Shown: in pieces, positions 1 through 7,700 of the stretch
Layout: every line of letters starts with the position of its first letter
Position numbering within the stretch: the first letter of the stretch is position 1
DNA from: Nitrospira sp.
Lineage (GTDB): Bacteria > Nitrospirota > Thermodesulfovibrionia > Thermodesulfovibrionales > SM23-35
Direction: 5' to 3'
Assembly (NCBI GenBank): GCA_016873575.1
Contig: VGWY01000020.1
Span: 1 to 19,006, forward strand
Length of the DNA: 19,006 bases
The notes under the pieces: model-generated
Told to the model about the DNA's origin: nothing
Seen by the model: the letters and a program-made list of their open reading frames with translations, nothing else
The model's database searches: none
Translations under genes and position numbers: made by a program

Positions 1-282
1 CTTCGATTGCGAGACCATCAAAATAATTCCCTGTCAAGAGTAGCTTTTTGTCGGCAATAAGTTGGTCGATATTGTCGATCAATTTATTATGACTAACCTT
101 GAGAGAAGGGATAAGATTCTCCTTTGTAATAACAAAATCCAACTGTTCTTGTCTTACTCCTAAAACCTCACTAATGCACTCGAGCTTCGTTTCTTGACCC
201 CCAAGACCTGGTTTAAAATGGAAGGTAAAGCCACGATAATTATCGTGAGGAACTGTATCTCGGGGACGTCATATCGTTCCAT
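1..282 (-). pseudogene. Remnant of an FAD-dependent oxidoreductase, running off the left edge
   Basis: On the minus strand an open frame from about 266 down to base 1 encodes a segment resembling the C-terminal part of protoporphyrinogen-oxidase/amine-oxidase-like flavoproteins, including the stretch LLLTGNYFDGLAIE, where the isoalloxazine-contacting end of the FAD domain normally lies. There is no start codon in this frame and a TGA stops it just upstream. In another frame, an ATG at 282 overlaps the stop of the cupin remnant (TAATG) and begins MERYDV, a typical opening for a flavoprotein just before its dinucleotide-binding glycine motif, but that motif is absent. My reading, an inference, is a start region fused out of frame to the C-terminal part by an internal deletion. 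The 3' end lies outside the window. The family call rests on a short stretch and is moderate at best. Confidence 0.4.
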
Positions 283-503
283 TACCTGTAGTCTTCCCTT
301 ATGGGATCCCATGCATCTACTGCCTTTGTTGGTCTATTAAGAATTCTTGCACTGTGTTCCTGATTGGATAGGATTACAACCCCATCTCCAGCCTTTAAAA
401 TCCTTATTTCTCCATTTAATGTGAATTCCATTTCACCTTCAATAACATATGTTATCTGTTCATGAGGATGCTTATGGGACAGAATTAGATTCCCTGAAAA
501 AGT
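282..503 (-). pseudogene. N-terminally truncated cupin-domain protein
   Basis: This minus-strand frame encodes about 70 residues of a small cupin barrel. It has the motif-1 signature HKHPHEQITYVIEGEMEF (metal-binding His, His and Glu), then a turn KAGDGVVIL and a motif-2-like histidine in NQEHSARIL, ending DYR. Small stand-alone cupins are usually about 100-115 residues with an N-terminal strand before the first histidine. Here an in-frame TGA at 504-506 lies directly upstream and no start codon is available, so the N-terminus is lost or frameshifted. A separate frame just upstream reads DEISEEIAHKLLEDKMNFF and could be the missing region or another fragment. The stop overlaps the ATG of the flavoprotein remnant, suggesting the two were once a coupled pair. 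The REP-type element boundary lies about 55 bases upstream. Confidence 0.5.
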
Positions 504-559
504 TCATTTTATCCTCCAAAAGTTTATGTGCTATTTCTTCAGATATTTCATCTGGGTTA

Positions 560-971
560 TTCTGGGGACACCATACTTAATTATTAATTTTAACCTAATG
601 CACGCATAATTGTAATGCATGGCAAGAATTGCACGTGTAATAGCTTCAAGATACCCTCATCACATAACCCAGAGAGGCAACCGTCTGGCATACCCGTGGA
701 GCAGTGCTCATGCGCACATAACAGGAAAAGATGACAAGCTTGTGATGGTTTCTCCATTACTTGAAATGGTTCATGATTGGAGGGGATTTCTTTCATCGGC
801 AGCATCAGATAAGGAGACGGCGGAACTGCGGAAGCATGAACGAACTGGAAGACCATTAGGGGATGAGAGTTTTATAGAAAAACTTGAAGGTAAACTTGGC
901 CGGGTTTTGCGAATACAAAAACCGGGGAGAAAGAAAGAAGAGCAAAAGAAATGAGTATGGTGTCCCCAGAA
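560..971 (+). mobile_element. Internally deleted REP-type (Y1) transposon with 18-bp inverted repeats
   Basis: The bases at 560-577 (left) and 954-971 (right) are perfect reverse complements, with core GGTGTCCCCAGAA. Between them sits one ORF whose ends match a REP-associated tyrosine transposase but whose centre is missing. The 412-bp element is therefore best described as a non-autonomous derivative. The boundaries are taken from the inverted repeats. No obvious target duplication is visible. Confidence 0.6.
619..954 (+). pseudogene. REP-associated tyrosine transposase, internal deletion
   Basis: The N-terminus reads MARIARVIASRYPHHITQRGNR, the classic opening of the IS200-like Y1 transposases that mobilise REP or similar palindromes. 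Directly after this the sequence jumps to LAYPWSSAHAHITG, which in full-length relatives lies well over 100 residues further on. The missing centre contains the HUH metal-binding motif and the catalytic tyrosine, so the 111-residue product cannot be an active transposase. The reading frame stays open across the junction. The rest (ELRKHERTGRPLGDESFIEKLE onward) is the normal C-terminus of this family, ending in a Lys-rich tail. The stop codon runs into the right inverted repeat of the element. Confidence 0.75.
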
Positions 972-1066
972 ATCCCTGCATTTTTTTTAAACAAAACCTG
1001 TTTTCACTGATAGGCCACAAAAATGATATTGACAATAGCAATATGTTTTTATTTAATATAAAGAAT

Positions 1067-1339
1067 ATGGAGATAACAGAATTTGAATGGGATGAGAACA
1101 ATATCGAACATATCTTCAGACATAATGTATTGCCGGATGAGATTGAGGACGTGGCATTTGAAGACGAACCCTGGATAAAAAAAGGGCGTCAAGGGACACG
1201 ATATATGCTCGGGTACACAGTCTCCGGAAGATATCTCTTTACCGTCTATATTTTGAAGGGCAAGGGTATCGCAAGGGTCATCACTTCAATGGATATGGAT
1301 GAAAAAACAAGAAAGCTTTATAGAAAAAGGGGCAAATGA
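1067..1339 (+). CDS. BrnT family type II toxin
   Basis: The 90-residue product begins MEITEFEWDENNIEHIF, matching the BrnT fold signature (F-x-W-D-x-x-K/N-x-x-x-N followed by H-x-V), and continues with FEDEPWIKKGRQGTRYMLGYTVSGRYLFTVYI and a C-terminal ITSMDMDEKTRKLYRKRGK. BrnT toxins are RelE-like ribonucleases of about 90 residues that arrest translation. The frame is open upstream to 884, but that extension overlaps the decayed transposase and its inverted repeat, so I chose the internal ATG at 1067, where similarity to the family starts. No strong Shine-Dalgarno is visible there. The stop overlaps the start of the CopG-type partner by four bases (ATGA), the arrangement expected for a toxin-antitoxin operon with the toxin first. 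Confidence 0.75.
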   Translation: MEITEFEWDENNIEHIFRHNVLPDEIEDVAFEDEPWIKKGRQGTRYMLGYTVSGRYLFTVYILKGKGIARVITSMDMDEKTRKLYRKRGK

Positions 1340-1608
1340 TCATGAAAAAACTACCTGAATTCAAGACACAGGATGAGGAGATAAAATTCTGGGAAAAACA
1401 TTCGATCGCCGATTATTGGGATGAACTCGAAGATGGCAAAGACATTTTCAAAAGACCAAAACTTACCCCGGTCACACTGAAATTTGACCCACTTGTTTTG
1501 AAAAAGATCAAGATTCTGGCCAGGAAACGAGGGATCTCATATAACGCTTATATCCGTTATTTGATTGCGAAAAGCGTCGAAAAAGAGATGATTCCTGCGA
1601 ATCAATAG
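1336..1608 (+). CDS. CopG/BrnA-type antitoxin
   Basis: A 90-residue product starting MIMKKLPEFKTQDEEIKFWEKH, with a DYWDELEDG segment. This is the N-terminal toxin-contacting region seen in CopG antitoxins paired with BrnT. The C-terminal half, VTLKFDPLVLKKIKILARKRGISYNAYIRYLI, is a ribbon-helix-helix DNA-binding domain: a beta strand, then helix A, a turn with Gly-Ile-Ser, and helix B. Such proteins neutralise the toxin and repress their own operon. The start overlaps the toxin stop by four bases, suggesting translational coupling. An alternative ATG lies two codons in. The pair sits between a dead transposon and a gene-poor region, in keeping with a mobile accessory locus. Confidence 0.75.
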   Translation: MIMKKLPEFKTQDEEIKFWEKHSIADYWDELEDGKDIFKRPKLTPVTLKFDPLVLKKIKILARKRGISYNAYIRYLIAKSVEKEMIPANQ

Positions 1609-1929
1609 CATCGATGACAGCCCTAATCTTTGGCACTGATGCGCACCTCGGCAATAGCCTTCTTTACGTCATCAGCAACTTCCTTCTCTGAAAACCCAAT
1701 ATTTTTCTTGCCGAGTTGATCCAAAGTTTTTTCGAACCTTTTCTGCCATGTAGTTACATATATAAGCATACTCCAATTTTGTAATCAGTTGATCGCGGTT
1801 CGACTCGACCTCCCGCCACCGGCGCCATTTAGCCTACCTCTCCACAAGTATATTCCCAAGCCTGAAAGGGCGATAATTCTTTATTAGAACCCCGCATAAG
1901 AATCTAAGTGCCATCTCTTGCTGAAGAAA
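1609..1929. other. Gene-poor stretch with degraded antitoxin-like coding remnant
   Basis: No intact gene is visible. On the minus strand, between about 1745 and 1625, one frame reads LGKKNIGFSEKEVADDVKKAIAEVR and ends in a proper stop. It resembles the C-terminus of small antitoxins of PIN or RelE systems. The preceding frame (up to about 1815) reads NRDQLITKLEYAYICNYMAEK and would need a frameshift to join it. I see no start codon or ribosome-binding site for either. The call as a decayed antitoxin is a guess. Confidence 0.25.
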
Positions 1930-1975
1930 TTGCGTAAAAGCAAATTTATAAGCTAATTAATTTGCTTTTACGCAA
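1930..1975. promoter_or_regulatory. Perfect 17-bp palindrome, operator-like, over the ATPase promoter
   Basis: The arms at 1930-1946 and 1959-1975 (TTGCGTAAAAGCAAATT and its exact complement) are separated by 12 A/T-rich bases. The right arm contains the TTGCTT that serves as the likely -35 element of the downstream ATPase promoter, so a dimeric repressor bound here would block transcription. It lacks a U-tract and is not a terminator. Binding by the ATPase itself or by another factor is unknown. Confidence 0.5.
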
Positions 1976-1989
1976 ATCTATTATATAAT
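1962..1989 (+). promoter_or_regulatory. Sigma70-type promoter of AAA/DUF4143 ATPase gene 1
   Basis: A -35-like TTGCTT (1962-1967) and a perfect -10 TATAAT (1984-1989) are separated by 16 bases. The initiation point expected six to seven bases after the -10 falls on the ATG at 1996, and there is no Shine-Dalgarno sequence before that ATG. The transcript is therefore predicted to be leaderless. Confidence 0.55.
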
Positions 1990-1995
1990 AGACAC

Positions 1996-3168
1996 ATGTT
2001 AAAGAAGAGGTATCTGACTTCCTATATCGTTGAGGACCTAAAAGAAAAGATGGTCTTTGTTGGAGGGCCGCGCCAGGTTGGGAAAACAACCCTTTGCCGT
2101 GATCTCATCGCAGTTCATTTCAAAGATTATGCATATTTCAACTGGGACAATAGAGCGGACAGAAAGGCTATTACTGCTTCTTCCTGGCCGGTCGATGCGG
2201 AACTCCTTATATTTGATGAGATACATAAATACAGACAGTGGAAGGGCCTTATCAAGGGTGAATATGACAAACTGAAGGAAACATATAAGTTTCTTGTTAC
2301 GGGTAGTGCCCGGCTCGATGTCTACAGGCGCGGCGGCGACTCATTACAGGGGAGGTATCATTATTACCGGCTTCACCCGTTCACACTATCTGAAATAGAG
2401 GGTATCAGCTATGAGATATCCATTCCCGACAAATTGCCGATAGGAAAAGATTACTACCCGAAGACTCTGGATAGCCTGGATGCTTTCGGGGGGTTCCCCG
2501 AACCATTCATAAAACAGAGCAGGAGACATCTTAGGCGCTGGCACAATGAAAAGATCGAGAGAATGTTCCGGGAAGATATTCTGGATATCCGGGCGATACG
2601 AGATATCGGCAACATGAAACTGCTGAGCGACATGTTACCGTCTAAAGTTGGTTCCTTGTTGTCGCTCAATACCATCAGGGAGGACCTTGGCGTAAGCTTT
2701 CGCGCTGTCTCAGACTGGATGGATATCCTGGAGACATTTTATTATCATTTTCGGATATACCCCTTCTCTGCAAAAAAAATACGCTCCCTCAAAAAGGAGC
2801 CCAAGCTTTATTTATGGGACTGGTCTGAAGTTGACGATGAAGCTGCCCGTTTTGAAAATCTTATAGCATCCCATCTGCTTAAACTGGTGCATTTCATAAC
2901 CGATTATGAGGGACATAAGGCCGAACTCTATTTTTTGCGGGATGTTGACAAGCGCGAGGTTGACTTTTTGATAACAATAGGCGGCAAGCCGTGGTTTGCG
3001 GTCGAGGCCAAGCTCAAAGATACCGGCCTCTCACCGCACCTTCTTTATTTCAAAGAAAGGCTGTCGATCCCTTATGTTTACCAGGTAGTGAAGAAAACCG
3101 CTGTTGACAAGATCGAGAAAGGAGCAAGGATCGTTTCAGCCGGGAAATTCCTCTCCGGCCTGATATAG
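1996..3168 (+). CDS. AAA family ATPase with C-terminal DUF4143 domain (1)
   Basis: The 390-residue protein has an N-terminal P-loop ATPase: Walker A GGPRQVGKTT (residues 23-32), Walker B LLIFDEIH (70-77), and a sensor-like VTGSARLDVYRRGGDSLQGR (101-120). A helical/winged middle follows (about 200-270). The DUF4143 C-terminus contains REVDFLI and WFAVEAKL (about 320-340), the D...E-x-K pattern of a PD-(D/E)xK-like fold. Length and domain order match the large bacterial and archaeal 'ATP-binding protein, DUF4143' family, whose cellular role is not established. ExK retention means nuclease activity cannot be excluded. The start is the ATG six bases after a TATAAT box, with no ribosome-binding site. 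It is followed by a tRNA fragment and a second, diverged gene of the same family. Confidence 0.85.
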   Translation: MLKKRYLTSYIVEDLKEKMVFVGGPRQVGKTTLCRDLIAVHFKDYAYFNWDNRADRKAITASSWPVDAELLIFDEIHKYRQWKGLIKGEYDKLKETYKFLVTGSARLDVYRRGGDSLQGRYHYYRLHPFTLSEIEGISYEISIPDKLPIGKDYYPKTLDSLDAFGGFPEPFIKQSRRHLRRWHNEKIERMFREDILDIRAIRDIGNMKLLSDMLPSKVGSLLSLNTIREDLGVSFRAVSDWMDILETFYYHFRIYPFSAKKIRSLKKEPKLYLWDWSEVDDEAARFENLIASHLLKLVHFITDYEGHKAELYFLRDVDKREVDFLITIGGKPWFAVEAKLKDTGLSPHLLYFKERLSIPYVYQVVKKTAVDKIEKGARIVSAGKFLSGLI

Positions 3169-3193
3169 TATCTCGTAAGGCAGCTTTCTGCTG

Positions 3194-3247
3194 TTAAAAT
3201 CCGGTGGGGGCAACTCCGTGTGGGTTCAACTCCCACCACCGGCACCA
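3194..3247 (+). pseudogene. 3' fragment of a tRNA-Leu(UAA), possible attachment-site scar
   Basis: The fragment has a canonical T-arm (GTGGG, loop TTCAACT, CCCAC), a 7-nt acceptor 3' strand CACCGGC, discriminator A and an encoded CCA. Upstream is a long class II variable arm (about 3201-3217) and TTAAAATCC, the anticodon loop and stem 3' side expected for a UAA anticodon. The D-arm, the 5' acceptor strand (expected GCCGGTG) and the 5' side of the anticodon stem are absent, so this is not a functional tRNA. Such 3' segments are typically left by integrases that target tRNA genes. Confidence 0.65.
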
Positions 3248-3251
3248 GAAA

Positions 3252-3277
3252 AAACTAAGTTCTTGAGTTTTTTATTT
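3252..3277 (+). terminator. Weak terminator-like hairpin
   Basis: AAACTAAG pairs with CTT-G-AGTTT (one bulged G) around a very short loop, followed directly by a T-rich run (TTTTTTATTT). It is A/T-rich and only marginally stable. It could end transcription from ATPase gene 1. Confidence 0.3.
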
Positions 3278-3296
3278 GTATGTCTTTTCTGCTTGA

Positions 3297-3309
3297 CCGC
3301 CTGAGGCGG
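3297..3309. repeat. Short GC-rich palindrome
   Basis: CCGCCT-G-AGGCGG is a perfect 6-bp inverted repeat around one base, in an otherwise A/T-rich spacer between the two ATPase genes. It has no U-tract. It may be a dispersed palindrome, but no second copy lies in this window. Confidence 0.3.
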
Positions 3310-3373
3310 ACTTATCCATAATCTTTCCTTATCCCCTTCTTTCCCCCTTGATTCATTGCGATTATTATTACTA

Positions 3374-3402
3374 TTGACTTTAATTATTCTCGTGTTTAAA
3401 AT
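3374..3402 (+). promoter_or_regulatory. Sigma70-type promoter of AAA/DUF4143 ATPase gene 2
   Basis: TTGACT (3374-3379) and TAAAAT (3397-3402) are separated by 17 bases. Initiation would fall about six bases downstream, on the GTG start codon at 3408. No Shine-Dalgarno precedes the start, again predicting a leaderless mRNA. Confidence 0.6.
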
Positions 3403-3407
3403 AAAAC

Positions 3408-4649
3408 GTGCCTATTAAAAGATACTTATTCAATGATCTGATAACACACCTGCCCAAAAAAGAGATGTCTCTCATTGTGGGCCCCCGTCAGGCCGGAAAG
3501 ACTACCCTGATGCTTCAACTCCAGGATTATCTGAACAGGAAAGGTGAAAAGACCGTTTTTCTCAGCCTTGATTTCGAGAGGGACCTGCCTCATTTCCTGA
3601 CCCAATCAGCACTTCTCGATAGAGTGCGGCTGGAGTTCGGCAAAAGCAAGGGATATGTCTTTCTTGACGAGATACAAAGAAAAGAAAATGCCGGACTTTT
3701 TCTTAAAGGCATTTATGACATGCAGACACCCTATAAATTTGTCATTTCAGGTTCGGGAAGCGTCGAATTGAAGGAAAAGGTGCATGAATCCCTTGCGGGA
3801 AGAAAAAGGATGTTTGAACTTAAAACCATCTCGCTGAAGGAATTCATAAACTTCAAAACAGGCTATAAATACGAAGACAGGCTTAACAAATATTTTCAGG
3901 TCAGTAAGGCTGAAGGCATGAACCTACTCATGGAATATCTCAACTTCGGAGGATATCCGAGGGTCATACTTGAGGAAACCCTTGATGAGAAATTGAAGAT
4001 TATAGACGAGATTTACAGGAGCTATATCGAAAAAGACATCTCCTACCTTTTAAAGGTTGAACGGATCGACGCATTCGGGCACCTGATAAGACTGCTGGCA
4101 GGGCAGACAGGCAATATGATTAATTTCAACGAGATTTCTTCCACATTGGGTATATCGGTACAGACCCTGAAAAACTATGTGGCCTACGCTGAGAAGACAT
4201 TTATCATTAAGAGGCTCACGCCCTATTTCAGAAACCTCCGGAAAGAGATCAGCAAATCTCCGGTGATGTATTTCAATGACATTGGGATGAGAAACTTTGC
4301 TGTGCGGCATTTCGGCAGATATACGATACTTTCTGAGCTGGGATTTGTTTTCCAAAACCTTGTGTACCATTTACTTTCAGAAAAGGCACAATATGACGGG
4401 AGCACAATACACTTCTGGCGGACAAAAGACAAGGCAGAGGTGGACTTTGTGGTAAACAAAGGAGATGAGGTTTTGCCGGTTGAGGTGAAATGCAGAGAAC
4501 TGAAAGGTAAGGAGATAGGCCGTTCATTGAGAGGATTTATCAACAGATATAATCCGGCAGAGGCATGGGTTGTTAATATAAGTTTTTATGATGAGGAAAA
4601 AATTGGAAAGACGAGGGTAAGATTTATGCCTTTTTATGGCTTCTTATGA
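3408..4649 (+). CDS. AAA family ATPase with C-terminal DUF4143 domain (2)
   Basis: A 413-residue protein of the same architecture as the ATPase gene upstream but clearly diverged. It has Walker A VGPRQAGKTT (24-33), Walker B YVFLDEIQRKE (83-93), a sensor-like VISGSGSVEL (112-121) and SLAGRKRMFELKTISLKEF (about 128-146). The DUF4143 C-terminus carries FWRTKDKAEVDFVV and VLPVEVKCREL (about 336-366), preserving the D...E-x-K residues of the PD-(D/E)xK-like fold. Function in the cell is not known for the family. The start is GTG at 3408, chosen because it opens the family-typical N-terminus (KRYLFNDLI) and sits at the predicted transcription start. The gene is convergent with carB, with only about 145 bases between them and no clear terminator in that gap. 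Confidence 0.85.
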   Translation: MPIKRYLFNDLITHLPKKEMSLIVGPRQAGKTTLMLQLQDYLNRKGEKTVFLSLDFERDLPHFLTQSALLDRVRLEFGKSKGYVFLDEIQRKENAGLFLKGIYDMQTPYKFVISGSGSVELKEKVHESLAGRKRMFELKTISLKEFINFKTGYKYEDRLNKYFQVSKAEGMNLLMEYLNFGGYPRVILEETLDEKLKIIDEIYRSYIEKDISYLLKVERIDAFGHLIRLLAGQTGNMINFNEISSTLGISVQTLKNYVAYAEKTFIIKRLTPYFRNLRKEISKSPVMYFNDIGMRNFAVRHFGRYTILSELGFVFQNLVYHLLSEKAQYDGSTIHFWRTKDKAEVDFVVNKGDEVLPVEVKCRELKGKEIGRSLRGFINRYNPAEAWVVNISFYDEEKIGKTRVRFMPFYGFL

Positions 4650-4794
4650 GAAGAATTCAGATCATCCAATACAGCAGGAGAGGAATCTGAGATTTTGTTT
4701 CTTCTACAATATCAGCATCCTCAAACCTGCCAATGAGTAGACACCTCTCGAAATATTCTATAGATGATTTCGGGTATACTATAATAATTATTTA

Positions 4795-7700
4795 TCATAT
4801 CCTCTCCTTAAGGCCATTTAAGCTGTGGTATTCCTGTATGGACTTTATATTCACCTGCTTCTTTTTGAGCATCTCTATTGCGTTTACTGCTGCTGTTGCT
4901 CCGGACATTGTTGTTGTAAAAGGCACCCTGTACTGAAGGGAGCTCTGCCGTATCGAAAAAGAATCCTTCTGAGCCTGAGCCCCACTGACTGTGTTGATAA
5001 CAAAGTTAATATCCTTGTTTTTGATTAAATCCACAATATGTGGCCTACCCTCGGTAACCTTGTTGATAACCTCAACCTCAAGACCATGGTCTTTCAGGTA
5101 CTGGGCAGTCCCTTTCGTTGCAATGACAGCAATACCGAGTTCAAGCAGTTTCTTCACTATCGGGACAGAGAGCGGTTTGTCTTTATCCTTCAGACTAATA
5201 AAAATCTTCCCTGATAAAGGAATCCTGTTTCCAGCAGATATCTGGGATTTTCCATAAGCACGGCCAAAGTCATTATCTATGCCCATTACCTCGCCTGTGG
5301 ATTTCATCTCAGGGCCGAGTATGGTATCAACTCCGTGGAACCTGTCAAACGGGAAGACTGCCTCTTTCACCGCAATATGTTTCATTTCCCTTTCTTCAGT
5401 AAGGCCAAGTTCTTTCAACTTCTTTCCAACCATCACCTTTGCAGCCATCTTAGTAAGCGGGACACCAGTTGCCTTACCTACAAAAGGGACTGTCCTCGAT
5501 CCCCTTGGATTTACTTCAAGGATATAAATATCGTCGTGCTTAACTGCAAACTGTACATTCATCAGTCCTATGACATGAAGCTCTTTTGCGAGTGCCTTTG
5601 TTTGTCTCCTTATCTCATCAACAATCTCTTTGCTTAATGAATGCGGAGGCAACGAACAGGCTGAATCTCCTGAGTGGATACCTGCCTGCTCAATATGTTC
5701 CATTATCCCTCCTATAATGACACCTTCTCCATCTGATAGAGCATCAACATCAACCTCTATGGCGTCTTCAAGGTACTTATCCACAAGTACAGGATGCTCA
5801 GGAGATGCCTTAACAGCACGCTTCATATAGTCCATCAAAGATTTTTCATCATAGACTATCTCCATTGCCCTGCCTCCAAGGACATAGGAGGGCCTTATCA
5901 TTACAGGATATCCTATCCTCTCTGCTGCATGGAGAGCCTCTTCAACAGACATGGCAGTATCACTCTCAGCCTGTCTTAAATTGAGATTATGGAGTAATTC
6001 TTTAAATCTCTTTCTGTCCTCTGCCCGGTCTATAGAGTCAGGAGACGTACCGAGAATCTTCACCCCTTCTTTTTCGAGTGGCACAGCAAGTTTCAGGGGT
6101 GTCTGGCCTCCAAACTGGACAATAACCCCTTCCGGCCTTTCAGTCTCTATGATATTCAGCACATCTTCGATTGTAAGGGGCTCAAAGTAAAGCCTGTCAG
6201 CAGTGTCATAGTCTGTGCTCACTGTTTCAGGGTTACAGTTCACCATGATCGTCTCATAGCCGAGTCCCTTGAGTGCAAATACTGCATGCACACAACAATA
6301 GTCGAACTCGATCCCCTGTCCTATCCTGTTAGGACCTGACCCAAGGATAACGACCTTTTTGCGATTGCTCGGTCTTGCCTCACATTCGACAAATCCCCCC
6401 TTACCCCCCTTTACTAAAGGGGGGATGGGGGGATTATAAGAGGGTTTTTCACCCCCTCCCTTGGCCTCCCCCCTCGAGGGGGAGGGAATTTTAAAGCATT
6501 CCCCTCCCCTTGTGGGAGGGGTTATGAGAGGGAGGTCTGTGTTCTGTGTTCCGTGTTCTGTGTTCCGTGTCTTATAAAATGGTTTTTCATACGTCGAATA
6601 CAGATACGGTGTATATGCAGCGAATTCTGCACCACATGTGTCAACCATTTTGTAAACAGCTCGCATCTTTTGCTGTTGCCTCAGATGTCGTATATCAGCC
6701 TCTTCCAGATTAAGGAGTTCCGCAATCCGTTTATCTGAAAAACCATATTCTTTCGCCTCCCTTAAAAGCTCTGTAAGTTTGGAGTTTTCCATTTGGCGTT
6801 TGGGGTTAGTAATCCCCCCCAGCCCCCCTTTAGCAAAGGGGGGTAAGGGGGGATTTGTCTCCTCAGAGTTTGGGCTTTGAGCCTTGAGCCTTTCTTCCAT
6901 CTCTATTATCTGCTTTATATTATTCAGAAACCATGGATCTATCCATGTAAGCTCATATATCTCCTGAATGCTCATTCCTTCTCTCAGTGCCTGGGCGATA
7001 TACCATATACGTTCTGCATTCGGGGTCTTGAGCTTTGCCTTAATTACACTCTTATCAGCATTGATCTCTTCAAGGCCGTAGCTCCCAATCTCAAGGCTTC
7101 TGATAGCCTTCTGTAGAGATTCTTTAAAAGTCCTTCCTATTGCCATCACCTCTCCTACAGACTTCATCTGTATAGTAAGCGTTGGATCTGCCTCGGGGAA
7201 TTTTTCGAATGCAAATCGTGGGAATTTTGTCACAACATAGTCTATTGTTGGTTCAAATGATGCCGGTGTTTCCTTTGTAATATCATTGGGGATCTCATCA
7301 AGGGTAAGACCAACTGCAAGCTTTGCAGCTATCTTTGCTATCGGGAATCCTGTTGCCTTTGAAGCAAGTGCTGAACTCCTCGAAACCCTTGGATTCATCT
7401 CTATCACTACCATCTTCCCGTTCTCAGGATGAACTGCAAACTGGATGTTTGAACCACCTGTATCAACACCTATCTCGCGTATGATTGCAATTGCCGCATC
7501 ACGCATCCTCTGATATTCTTTATCAGTGAGCGTCTGGGCAGGTGCAACAGTAATCGAATCGCCTGTATGGATACCCATGGGATCAAAGTTCTCTATTGAG
7601 CAGATAATAACAACATTGTCCTTCCCATCACGCATGACCTCAAGTTCATATTCTTTCCACCCGATGACTGATTCCTCTACAAGCACCTGTGAGACAGGAC

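Noticed and set aside
1625..1815. An intact third antitoxin gene on the minus strand
   Set aside because: The two plausible coding stretches are in different frames and have no start codon or ribosome-binding site.
3194..3247. A complete tRNA gene
   Set aside because: No D-arm, no 5' acceptor strand and no 5' anticodon stem can be found upstream, so only the 3' portion is present.
4650..4797. A gene downstream of carB
   Set aside because: An ATGA-coupled 25-codon ORF and an overlapping start-less frame (IEYFERCLLIGRFEDADIVEE) are visible, but neither is recognisable or complete.
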